DNA of 64,000 nt from Sphingobium cloacae (GTDB lineage: Bacteria; Pseudomonadota; Alphaproteobacteria; Sphingomonadales; Sphingomonadaceae): contig NZ_AP017655.1 of the NCBI RefSeq assembly GCF_002355855.1, positions 2,979,001-3,043,000 of the forward strand. The letters are read 5' to 3'. Positions 51,880 through 58,643 of this stretch are shown here, one piece after another. The position numbers and the translations under genes were made by a program. The notes beneath the pieces were generated by a model that saw nothing but the letters and a program-made list of their open reading frames with translations, did not search any database and was not told where the DNA came from. Each line of letters starts with the position of its first letter. Position 1 is the first letter of the stretch.

Positions 51880-53115
51880 CTAGCCCGCCCTCTGGAAGCG
51901 CCTGCCGAAATCCGGTTTCAGGATTTTCCCGCCGTCGCGCAGGTTATCGAGATAATCGGACCAGTGCTGCATCATCTTGACGCGCTCATCCCAATACTCG
52001 CCACGAGCATAGGCGCGGCGCACGCCGTTGTTTTCCATGTGCGCCAACTGGCGTTCGATGGCGTCGGGGTTCCAGATGCCCATTTCGTTGAGCAAGGTCG
52101 CGGCCATTGCCCGGAAGCCGTGCGCCGTCATTTGCTCCTTGGCATAGCCCATCCGGCGAAGCGCAATGGTGATGGTGTTTTCCGACATGGGCCGCTTCCA
52201 TGTATGGAAGGCCGGAAAGACATAAGGGCCGTGGCCGGTCAGCGGATGCAGTTCTTCAAGGATTTGGAGAACCTGCCGGGACAGCGGCACCTTATGCGGC
52301 CAGCGCATTTTCATCTTCTCGGCGGGGATCGACCATATCGCGCGGTCAAAATCGAACTCACTCCATTCCGCCCGGCGCAATTCGCCGGGCCGGACGAACA
52401 CATGCGGCGTCATGCGAAGCGCAAACCGGGTGATGGCATGGCCGGAACAAAGCTCGATGGCCCGCATGATCTCGGCCGCATCCTTGGGCGTGGTGAGCGC
52501 GGCATAATGCTTGGTCTTGGGGACGATGATCGCCCCGCGTAGATCGGCGGCAACGTCGCGTTGCGCCCGCCCGGTGGCGACGCCATAGCGGAATATCCGG
52601 CTGATGACGCTCCGCATACGGCGGGCGCTTTCATAGCGGCCGGTCGCTTCCAGCACGCGAAGGACGGCAAGAACCTCCTGAACCTCGATCTTGTTCAAGG
52701 GCCGCTCGCCAATCAGCGGATAGGCCATGTCGAGCAGCCAGCGCACCTTGTCGAGCGTAACCGGCGCGCGGCCTTCGCGCTCGATCTTGACCAGCCATTC
52801 CTCCGCGACCGACTTGAAGGTAATGGCGGCGTCGATCTCCGCGCGCACGCGGGCAAGCTTCTTCTGCGCGTTGGGGTCGAAGCCTTCCTTGATCTGCTCG
52901 CGCGCCTTGTCCCGCCTGTCGCGGGCGTCGGCAAGGCTGACCTCCGGCCATACGCCGAAGGACAGGGTTTTGACCTTGCCGAGATAGCGGTAGTTCATCC
53001 GCCAGTATTTTCCGCCCTGCGGCGTCACCAGCAGATACAGAGCGCGTTCGTCGTGAAGCTTGTAAGCCTTGTCACGGGGCCGCGCATTTTTGATGGCAAT
53101 GGCAGTTAAAGGCAT
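51880..53115 (-). CDS. Tyrosine recombinase/integrase with DUF4102 N-terminal domain
   Basis: A 411-residue P4-type integrase. The N-terminal arm-binding domain (LTAIAIKNARPRDKAYKLHD, DUF4102) is followed by the core-binding domain and the catalytic domain with RPGEL (Arg), TAHGFRAMAATLL (His-x-x-Arg), MENNGVRRAYARGEYW (Tyr). ATG at 53115 fits the family; an open frame upstream to 53244 does not. It lies next to the right-hand att-like repeat and so is the integrase of the 49334-53295 island. Confidence 0.9.
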   Translation of the reverse strand: MPLTAIAIKNARPRDKAYKLHDERALYLLVTPQGGKYWRMNYRYLGKVKTLSFGVWPEVSLADARDRRDKAREQIKEGFDPNAQKKLARVRAEIDAAITFKSVAEEWLVKIEREGRAPVTLDKVRWLLDMAYPLIGERPLNKIEVQEVLAVLRVLEATGRYESARRMRSVISRIFRYGVATGRAQRDVAADLRGAIIVPKTKHYAALTTPKDAAEIMRAIELCSGHAITRFALRMTPHVFVRPGELRRAEWSEFDFDRAIWSIPAEKMKMRWPHKVPLSRQVLQILEELHPLTGHGPYVFPAFHTWKRPMSENTITIALRRMGYAKEQMTAHGFRAMAATLLNEMGIWNPDAIERQLAHMENNGVRRAYARGEYWDERVKMMQHWSDYLDNLRDGGKILKPDFGRRFQRAG

Positions 53116-53280
53116 GAGGGTATCTCCATCCGAAACCGGGTGGAACGACCCTCCTAGATACCTCCAAAGTGGGGGTATCTGTGGCCGGACGCACCCGAAC
53201 CATGTTGGACAAGATACCGGAAAAAACGCTTTGGCCCCAGTCACTTACGGGACGTTGGTGGACGTCCACGGACGGGTAAA

Positions 53281-53295
53281 TGGTGCCCAGAAGAA
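53281..53295 (+). repeat. Right att-like direct repeat
   Basis: TGGTGCCCAGAAGAA, identical to 49334-49348. The flanking 37 bases are also related, and each site has its own palindrome nearby (GGTGGACGTCCAC at 53256-53268). It resembles the 3' end of a tRNA-Leu gene read in reverse, a common target for such integrases, but no complete tRNA is present. Region 53296-53497 shows no gene. Confidence 0.5.
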
Positions 53296-53497
53296 ATGTA
53301 GAATGTTATTCTCATGCAATATCAGGGCGTCCCTAACTACACTGTAAAACAAACGATTTTTATTTCATAGTGTTCGTGGTCGGTCGCCCTGATTTGTCTG
53401 AACTTGGTATGAAACGTGGGAATAATTGTGGGGTCATTTAGCGTGGTAAGAGGCGTGGGAACTGACTCCAAATATCCCCTATCAGGGACTCGAACCA

Positions 53498-54706
53498 ATT
53501 GCACTTACGGCATTGAAGGTAAAGAACGCGAAGCCTGGTCGGTATACCGATGGACGGGGCTTGTGCCTCTATGTGAAGCCGAGCGGCTCGCGGACATGGG
53601 TGCTGCGGATGCAGAAGGGCGGCAGGAGACGAGACTATGGCCTGGGATCGGCCCTGGACGTGTCGCTAGCCGAAGCGCGGGAAGCCGCGATAGCCCTGCG
53701 TCGAAAGGTGCGGGAGGGTTGTGATCCGGTTGCCGAGCGGCGGAAGGCGCGCAAGGTCGTTCCGAATTTCGAGAAGGCCGCGCGTGACTGCTACGAGGCG
53801 TTGAAGGAGGGCTGGAAAAACCGGCGTCATACCAACTGGATTTCCAGCCTTGAGAACCATGTCTTTCCGGCAATCGGCAAGAAGCCGGTGGATCAGATAG
53901 GCAGTGCTGCCGTGGTCGCGGTTCTGTCGCCCATCTGGCTTGAGATACCGGAAACCGCCCGAAAAATCCTGCAACGCATTGGCGCGGTGCTGGACTTCGC
54001 CCACATCAAAGGCTGGGTGCCGGAGGAAGTGTCGCTGCGTTCCGTTCGCAAGGGACTTCCCCGCCAGATCGGTAAGGGCGGGCATCTGGAAGCCATGCCC
54101 TATGCCGATGTTCCGGCCATCATGCAGAAGCTCGCGGCAGCATCGCCGACGACCGGGCGGGATGCCTTGCGCTTCACCGTCTATAACGCCGTGCGGTCGA
54201 ACGAGACACGCTTTGCCGTGTGGACCGAGTTCGATCTGGACAAGGCTATCTGGACAATTCCGGGAGAGCGCATGAAGGCGCGCGAAACCCATGTCGTGCC
54301 GTTGTCCGCGCCCGCCGTGGCATTGCTTCGCAAGCGGTGGGCGCAGCGCACCAGCGAAACCGGCCTTGTATTCTCCCCAGACGGCAAGCGGCCTATCAGC
54401 GATATGACCATGACCAAGGCGCTACGCGATGAGGGCGTCAAAGGCGCAACCGTTCACGGCTTCCGTTCCACCTTCACCGATTGGGCAGCGGAAACCACGG
54501 ACTTTCCCAAGGAGGTTGCCGACAAGGCGCTGGCGCACAAGCTCCCCAACCAGGTTGAAGCAGCCTATCGACGCACCGATTTTTTTGAGAAGCGGCGCAG
54601 CCTTATGGCGCTTTGGGCCGAGTATCTGGACAAGGTGCCCGCGAAGGAAGGGGAGGACGCCGCTGCCACGGCGTCCGAACCTACAGACTTCCTCGCTGCC
54701 GCCTGA
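53498..54706 (+). CDS. Second tyrosine recombinase/integrase; start codon abnormal
   Basis: 402 residues if begun at the ATT at 53498. The text from there, IALTALKVKNAKPGRYTDGR, is the normal DUF4102 N terminus except that ATT replaces ATG; the first ordinary start is TTG at 53513. The catalytic domain has AVRSNETRFAVW (Arg), TVHGFRSTFTDWAAE (His-x-x-Arg), and LAHKLPNQVEAAYRRTDFFE (Tyr). GGGACTCGAACC, the T-arm signature of tRNA genes in reverse, sits directly upstream, so the gene start may have been changed by an integration event. It probably served the 54681-62327 element. Confidence 0.85.
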   Translation: MALTALKVKNAKPGRYTDGRGLCLYVKPSGSRTWVLRMQKGGRRRDYGLGSALDVSLAEAREAAIALRRKVREGCDPVAERRKARKVVPNFEKAARDCYEALKEGWKNRRHTNWISSLENHVFPAIGKKPVDQIGSAAVVAVLSPIWLEIPETARKILQRIGAVLDFAHIKGWVPEEVSLRSVRKGLPRQIGKGGHLEAMPYADVPAIMQKLAAASPTTGRDALRFTVYNAVRSNETRFAVWTEFDLDKAIWTIPGERMKARETHVVPLSAPAVALLRKRWAQRTSETGLVFSPDGKRPISDMTMTKALRDEGVKGATVHGFRSTFTDWAAETTDFPKEVADKALAHKLPNQVEAAYRRTDFFEKRRSLMALWAEYLDKVPAKEGEDAAATASEPTDFLAAA

Positions 54707-54875
54707 TGAGGTCGTGCAGGCTGGCGGTGGTGATGCGAGTGGATTTCCCGAGCTTCACTGTCTCGACTTCGCCAGCCGCGATCAGCTCGTAGAGCTTGGT
54801 GCGGCCGACGCCGATCATGCGGGCAGCGTCATTGACGCGAACGCAGATTGGATCGGGGGATGGGCGCGCGGTCAT
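54681..54875 (-). CDS. Excisionase-like helix-turn-helix protein
   Basis: A 64-residue protein with VRVNDAARMIGVGRTKLYEL, then IAAGEVETVKLGKSTRITTA, the HTH_17 excisionase-type winged helix. Its end overlaps the integrase end by 26 bases on the opposite strand, and its start overlaps the next AlpA-like gene by 4 bases. Confidence 0.75.
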   Translation of the reverse strand: MTARPSPDPICVRVNDAARMIGVGRTKLYELIAAGEVETVKLGKSTRITTASLHDLIRRQRGSL

Positions 54876-55087
54876 GGCGCGGCCCTTTCGCTTTCATCAG
54901 CGCGATAGCCTGCTGGATCGGCAATCCAGCGTTGGACGGCTGACTCATGCCAGCCCGCGCCGTTGATGCTGATGGACACCTGCCGGGGAAACGTCCCATC
55001 CGCGATCTTGCGATAGAGGGTGGAGCGGGAAAGGCCGGTGCGATGAAGCACCGTCTTTAGACGAATGATCCTTTCAGGGTTGGACAT
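54872..55087 (-). CDS. AlpA-family phage-type regulator
   Basis: A 71-residue protein with IIRLKTVLHRTGLSRSTLYR, KIADGTFPRQVSI and AVQRWI, the standard AlpA layout (phage_AlpA). AlpA controls excision and integrase expression in P4-like elements. It is coupled to the HTH_17 gene downstream. Three phased repeats lie about 135-200 bases upstream and are its likely targets. Confidence 0.85.
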   Translation of the reverse strand: MSNPERIIRLKTVLHRTGLSRSTLYRKIADGTFPRQVSISINGAGWHESAVQRWIADPAGYRADESERAAP

Positions 55088-55220
55088 TGAGGTAACTTTC
55101 GATTTGTAGCGGTTGACAAAGCTCCCCTGCGAACAGAATTGGTGACCGTGACGCCGCCCGCAAGAGCGTCACGTCCGCGATGTGGTGAAGATGGTGCTTA
55201 CGGCAGTATAAATGTGGGTA

Positions 55221-55287
55221 ACTGCGGCGAACGGCGGCGTATGTCGGCATACTGCGGCGCACGGCGGTGGAATACGGCACATGGCGG
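55221..55287 (+). repeat. Three phased direct repeats upstream of alpA
   Basis: ACTGCGGCGAACGGCGG (55221-55237) and ACTGCGGCGCACGGCGG (55251-55267) differ at one base and are exactly 30 bases apart. A third, weaker copy (AATACGGCACATGGCGG, 55271-55287, 13 of 17 matching) follows after 20 bases. The spacing in multiples of ten puts them on one face of the helix. The remaining gap 55088-55580 shows no gene. Confidence 0.6.
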
Positions 55288-55580
55288 TATTCGAGACTCT
55301 ATTCTTGCACGTTCCTTTACCAACCGTGACAAATTAGCCACGGCATTTCTCAGTTTACAGGGGCAAGAAGCGGCGGGATGGACCTTGCCTGTTTCCGAGT
55401 CGCGCAACATGATCGACCTCTTTCTTTCGCCGGTCCGTCCGCCACATGGTCAAGTTGTATCGCCTTGTCCCGCCTTGCAAGAGGGGGAGGCACTACAGTG
55501 CCGATCATAGCCAACTTAGTCCTGAAAGCGCCAACATAGTGGCTTTCGGCAAGCGCGCCTTCGGGCATCCGGCATTGAAC

Positions 55581-55586
55581 TATAAT
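55581..55586 (+). promoter_or_regulatory. Probable -10 box of the second toxin-antitoxin operon
   Basis: TATAAT, a perfect sigma-70 -10 hexamer, in an otherwise GC-rich region, 46 bases before the inferred toxin start. No good -35 hexamer is seen at 17 bases, so it may be an activator-dependent or extended promoter. Confidence 0.5.
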
Positions 55587-55626
55587 GCTATGTGTTATAT
55601 ATCGACTATGGAGCAGGAGAACCGCC

Positions 55627-56016
55627 ATCACGCGCATTTTCAAGAATGGCTGGTTCGAGCGCTTTTCGCGGAAGGAACGAATCAATGATTCGGCCCTTCG
55701 CGACGCCGTGCAGCGGGCGGAAAGCGGGCTGGTGGACGCCGACCTTGGCGGCGGCGTCATCAAGCAGCGCGTGGCGCGTGCCGGTCAGGGCAAGTCGGGC
55801 GGCTATCGCACGCTGATCCTGTTCCGGCACGGTGACAGGGCGATATTCGCTTTCGGCTTCGCCAAGAGCGCGCAGGCGAACATATCGAAGGCGGACTTGG
55901 CACTGTTGCGCGATGCGGCTGCCGAAGCGTTGGAATGGAGCGGCGAGGAATTGGACCGGCTAGTAGTGGCCGGAACGCTGGTGGAGATCGAAGATGGCAA
56001 CGACGACGAAGGATAA
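55627..56016 (+). CDS. RelE/HigB-type toxin with apparent ATC start
   Basis: 129 residues from the ATC at 55627. The text ITRIFKNGWFERFSRKERIN is the normal N terminus of the RelE-type addiction toxins, with ATC where ATG (Met) is expected; AGGAG (55615-55619) lies seven bases upstream. Further on are QGKSGGYRTLILFRHGDRAI and SKADLALLRDAAAEALEWSG, the family core. The in-frame ATG at 55585 overlaps the -10 box and has no ribosome site. Toxin-first order with the XRE antitoxin downstream. Confidence 0.75.
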   Translation: MTRIFKNGWFERFSRKERINDSALRDAVQRAESGLVDADLGGGVIKQRVARAGQGKSGGYRTLILFRHGDRAIFAFGFAKSAQANISKADLALLRDAAAEALEWSGEELDRLVVAGTLVEIEDGNDDEG

Positions 56017-56326
56017 GGGCTATCGCAGCGAGATCGCGGGTGCGATTCATGAGATGATGAGCGACGCGCACGACGCGGGCGTTGTGTCGCGCGCGACGCT
56101 CCGGACTTTTGATGAAGCGTGCCTCGCTCCGGCCCCCGTGCTGGCTGGCGATGAAATCCGCGCGATCCGCGAGCGCGAGCATGTCTCGCAGCCGATATTC
56201 GCTGCCTATCTCAACGTATCGCGCAATCTGGTGTCCGACTGGGAGCGTGGCGTTAAGCGGCCAGGTGGTCCCGCCCTGCGGCTGTTGTCCATCATCCAGC
56301 GCAAGGGGTTGCAGGCAGTGGCTTGA
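55994..56326 (+). CDS. HigA-type XRE antitoxin
   Basis: A 110-residue protein. The C-terminal HTH is AGDEIRAIREREHVSQPIFA, then AYLNVSRNLVSDWERGVKRP, as in HigA-2-type antitoxins. Its ATG overlaps the toxin stop by 23 bases, so the pair is co-translated. It should bind the toxin and repress the promoter near 55581. Confidence 0.85.
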   Translation: MATTTKDKGYRSEIAGAIHEMMSDAHDAGVVSRATLRTFDEACLAPAPVLAGDEIRAIREREHVSQPIFAAYLNVSRNLVSDWERGVKRPGGPALRLLSIIQRKGLQAVA

Positions 56327-56341
56327 GCGCCATTGGCCCTC

Positions 56342-56692
56342 TCATTTCGTGATTCTGAGATCGGCCCGCATCGCTTCCTTCATGTCGTAGTCGGCTTTCA
56401 TGCGCGCCGAACGATCATCATTGGTTTCGACAATTCGGCGGATCGCATCGCGCACAGACACCGGCGCAACCAACTCACATCGCATCTGCCAGTAGGCGAA
56501 CGCCTTTGCAGCTTCGTCTGTCCTTTCGACAGCCGCGCGATGATAGGCTTCCAACAATCCGATATAGGCAGCTTGTTTCTCACGAAACGCGCGTTCATCC
56601 TGCTTCGATCGCTGCGCCAACCACGATTGGATTAGGGCCGTGACGATCGACCCGAGGCCGAAGGCGGTTAGCAAGGGAATGAGTTGAACCAT
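56342..56692 (-). CDS. Small single-pass membrane protein, unknown
   Basis: A 116-residue protein. One N-terminal TM (LIPLLTAFGLGSIVTALIQ) is followed by a basic stretch (AQRSKQDERAFREKQAAYIG) and an alpha-helical cytoplasmic part. I do not recognise the family. Its layout is the same as that of the protein at 57459-57884 (TM, then R/E-rich helix, then soluble helices), suggesting a distant paralogue. It converges on the antitoxin gene and is divergent from the GIY-YIG gene. Confidence 0.55.
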   Translation of the reverse strand: MVQLIPLLTAFGLGSIVTALIQSWLAQRSKQDERAFREKQAAYIGLLEAYHRAAVERTDEAAKAFAYWQMRCELVAPVSVRDAIRRIVETNDDRSARMKADYDMKEAMRADLRITK

Positions 56693-56748
56693 TTGAACAC
56701 GGTAACGACAATCGTTGCTCGGCGCGATGTTCGTTCTATAGTTTTGGT

Positions 56749-57456
56749 ATGCGCGATCACATCATTGCAGAGATACGGCGACTGGCAGCAGCGAATGGTG
56801 GAAAGCCGCCCGGCAAAAGCGCATTTCAGTCGCAGACCGGAATCGGTGAAACAAAATGGAGCGGCGTCTATTGGTCGAAATGGGGCGACGCTGTTGAAGA
56901 AGCCGGATTTTCCGCGAATGAATGGACCAAACGCCGCGATACGGCAGAACTCACTGAACAGTTTGCCCAAATCACCTTAGCGCTGGGGCACGTTCCAACA
57001 GTCCGTGAGCTTAAACTGCTTCGACGCAAGGGTGATGAAGCTGCGCCGAGCCCCGGCATCATCAGCGAGCATTTTCAGGGCCAGAATGGTGTTATCGAAG
57101 CGCTACGCGAACTGTCGTATCGCGATCCAACTTATGAACGGTTGAGAGCCTTACTGCCAACTCCAAAGCCTGCGATACGCCTAGCCAAAACGGCAACACC
57201 TGATGGGTGGGTGTATCTCGTCAAGTCCGGCGAGTTCTACAAAATTGGTCGTAGCGACGAAATCGAACGGCGGCTTAAAGAGATCAAGGTCGCGCTGCCC
57301 GATAAAGCCGTGCTGTTCCATTCTATCCAAACCGATGATCCTGCCGGTATAGAAGCATATTGGCATCGCCGTTTTGCTGATCGTCGCGCGAACGGCGAAT
57401 GGTTCAAACTCACGTCTGCGGATGTGGCCGCATTCAAGCGTCGTAAGTTTCAATAA
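56749..57456 (+). CDS. GIY-YIG nuclease-family protein (T5orf172/MUG113-like)
   Basis: A 235-residue protein. The C-terminal domain has GWVYLVKSGEFYKIGRSDEI, the GIY-YIG-like strand pair (VYLV ... YKIGR), then IQTDDPAGIEAYWHRRFADR (Glu) and ANGEWFKLTSADVAAF, as in T5orf172-type domains. The N-terminal half has two helical DNA-binding-like units (IAEIRRLAAANGGKPPGKSA, then GDAVEEAGFSANEWTKR). ATG at 56749. It lies 2 bases before the next gene. Possible roles are DNA cleavage in mobile-element biology or defence; none is proven. Confidence 0.75.
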   Translation: MRDHIIAEIRRLAAANGGKPPGKSAFQSQTGIGETKWSGVYWSKWGDAVEEAGFSANEWTKRRDTAELTEQFAQITLALGHVPTVRELKLLRRKGDEAAPSPGIISEHFQGQNGVIEALRELSYRDPTYERLRALLPTPKPAIRLAKTATPDGWVYLVKSGEFYKIGRSDEIERRLKEIKVALPDKAVLFHSIQTDDPAGIEAYWHRRFADRRANGEWFKLTSADVAAFKRRKFQ

Positions 57457-57458
57457 AG

Positions 57459-57884
57459 ATGAACGGGCCTATCGCCGTCGCGGTCATAACAGCTGTAACT
57501 GGCATCTTTATCAGCGCACTCACTTTCTATCTAACGCGGCAAAGAGAGCGCGAAGCGGAATGGCGGACGCAGAAACTCGCGCACTACAAGCAGTTTATGA
57601 CAGCACTAAACGCGATCGTCGGTCCGCCACCTACGACCGAAGAACGTGTCACATTCGCCAACGCCGCCAATAACATATTCCTTGTTGGCTCGCCTCGCGT
57701 TCTAGTTGCGCTGCGGCACTATTTGGACGAAACGGCGGATTCAAATAGCAACAAGGAAGTCGATCGACATGACGAACTTCTAACCCTTCTGATATTCGCC
57801 ATACGCGACGACATAGGGATAAAGCCGAACCAGCCGACCGAGCCGTTTGAGTTTCGCCTATGGTCCGGCAAGCCTCGCGCCTGA
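57459..57884 (+). CDS. Small single-pass membrane protein, unknown
   Basis: A 141-residue protein. An N-terminal TM (IAVAVITAVTGIFISALTFY) is followed by TRQREREAEWRTQKLAHYKQ and a soluble part with NAANNIFLVGSPRVLVALRH. It is translated directly after the GIY-YIG gene (2-base gap), so the two are probably one unit. I do not recognise the family. Confidence 0.6.
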   Translation: MNGPIAVAVITAVTGIFISALTFYLTRQREREAEWRTQKLAHYKQFMTALNAIVGPPPTTEERVTFANAANNIFLVGSPRVLVALRHYLDETADSNSNKEVDRHDELLTLLIFAIRDDIGIKPNQPTEPFEFRLWSGKPRA

Positions 57885-57913
57885 CAGGATGATCGAAGCG
57901 CCGATTTCGCCGG

Positions 57914-58216
57914 TCAACCCGTTTCGGTCTCTGCCTCGAACGCGCGCTTGCCCTTGCGCTTCCACAGCGCCAATGCGTGATCGCGTTCCTCGCCTTGCAA
58001 CTTGCCGGCGATGGAGAGGAACGCGCCGTAGAGTGTGGTGCGGTCGTCGTCGATCAGATCGACCAGCCCGGCCTTGACGACGAGGCCGCCGAGTTCGATC
58101 AGATGCCGCGTTCTCTCTCGCCTTTTCACGACCCATGCCCTTGTGTCGGTTCGCGCCTTTTGTGCTTCAAGCCGATGCCGCGCCGCCTTCGAGCGGTAGA
58201 GCGCCCTCCGGCTCAC
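57914..58216 (-). CDS. traD: Conjugal transfer protein TraD (Ti-type)
   Basis: About 100 residues from an inferred GTG start at 58216; the frame is open further upstream. ERTRHLIELGGLVVKAGLVD, then LIDDDRTTLYGAFLSIAGKL is the conserved core of the small TraD protein of Ti-type transfer systems. It overlaps traC by 50 bases. TraD belongs to the relaxosome region with TraC and TraA. No traG follows. Confidence 0.75.
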   Translation of the reverse strand: MSRRALYRSKAARHRLEAQKARTDTRAWVVKRRERTRHLIELGGLVVKAGLVDLIDDDRTTLYGAFLSIAGKLQGEERDHALALWKRKGKRAFEAETETG

Positions 58217-58472
58217 GTTCAGATCGCGGCGCAGGCTTGCGCGCCTTGCTCCGAAAGAAGGCCGCGCCCGCCTTGCGCCAGCCCTCCCTTGTTGTCGCGT
58301 CCTTGCTGGCGATGGCGTCGAGCAGCGCCCCGGCCAGCAGATCGGCGTCAAGCGTATCGGCCCCGGTTGCGGCGACCAGTTCGCCAAGCTGGCGCACGCG
58401 GCGTTCCTTAATCGCCTTCGCCTTGTCGGCAAGGGCCTTGAGTTCCGAATCAAAGTCACGCAGTTTACGCAT
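58167..58472 (-). CDS. traC: Conjugal transfer protein TraC (Ti-type)
   Basis: A 101-residue protein. It starts MRKLRDFDSELKALADKAKA, then IKERRVRQLGELVAATGADT, a helical DNA-binding-like protein of the TraC type encoded divergently from traA in Ti plasmids. ATG at 58472 has GGAG seven bases upstream. It shares the divergent region, and the candidate oriT, with traA. Confidence 0.72.
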   Translation of the reverse strand: MRKLRDFDSELKALADKAKAIKERRVRQLGELVAATGADTLDADLLAGALLDAIASKDATTREGWRKAGAAFFRSKARKPAPRSEREPEGALPLEGGAASA

Positions 58473-58568
58473 CACAGTCTCCATTCTTTGCGGATAGAGT
58501 GATTCTAAAGTATCGTCGCGCGTAATGCTGTAGAGTCGCCGGGACGCTCTGGAACCACCTAGTCCCTG

Positions 58569-58614
58569 CTCGAATTTTATTCGAGAAGGGCGCGCTTATA
58601 CGTCGTGCCGACGT
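58569..58614. other. oriT: Candidate origin of transfer (oriT)
   Basis: In the 171-base gap between divergent traC and traA, where Ti-type plasmids carry oriT, two hairpins flank a GGGCGC motif. CTCGAAT-TTT-ATTCGAG (58569-58585) is followed by AAGGGCGCGCTTATACGTC (58586-58604), then ACGTCG-TGC-CGACGT (58600-58614). The core resembles the nick region remembered for Ti/RSF1010-type oriT (GGGCGC ... TTATACGTC). The exact nick site is inferred. Confidence 0.6.
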
Positions 58615-58643
58615 GCGCTTAGTGGCGTAGATGGATTGCCCTC

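Noticed and set aside
53466..53498. Possible tRNA gene on the minus strand (GGTTCGAGTCCC)
   Set aside because: Only the T-loop text is present; the T stem does not pair and no D arm, anticodon arm or acceptor stem is found.
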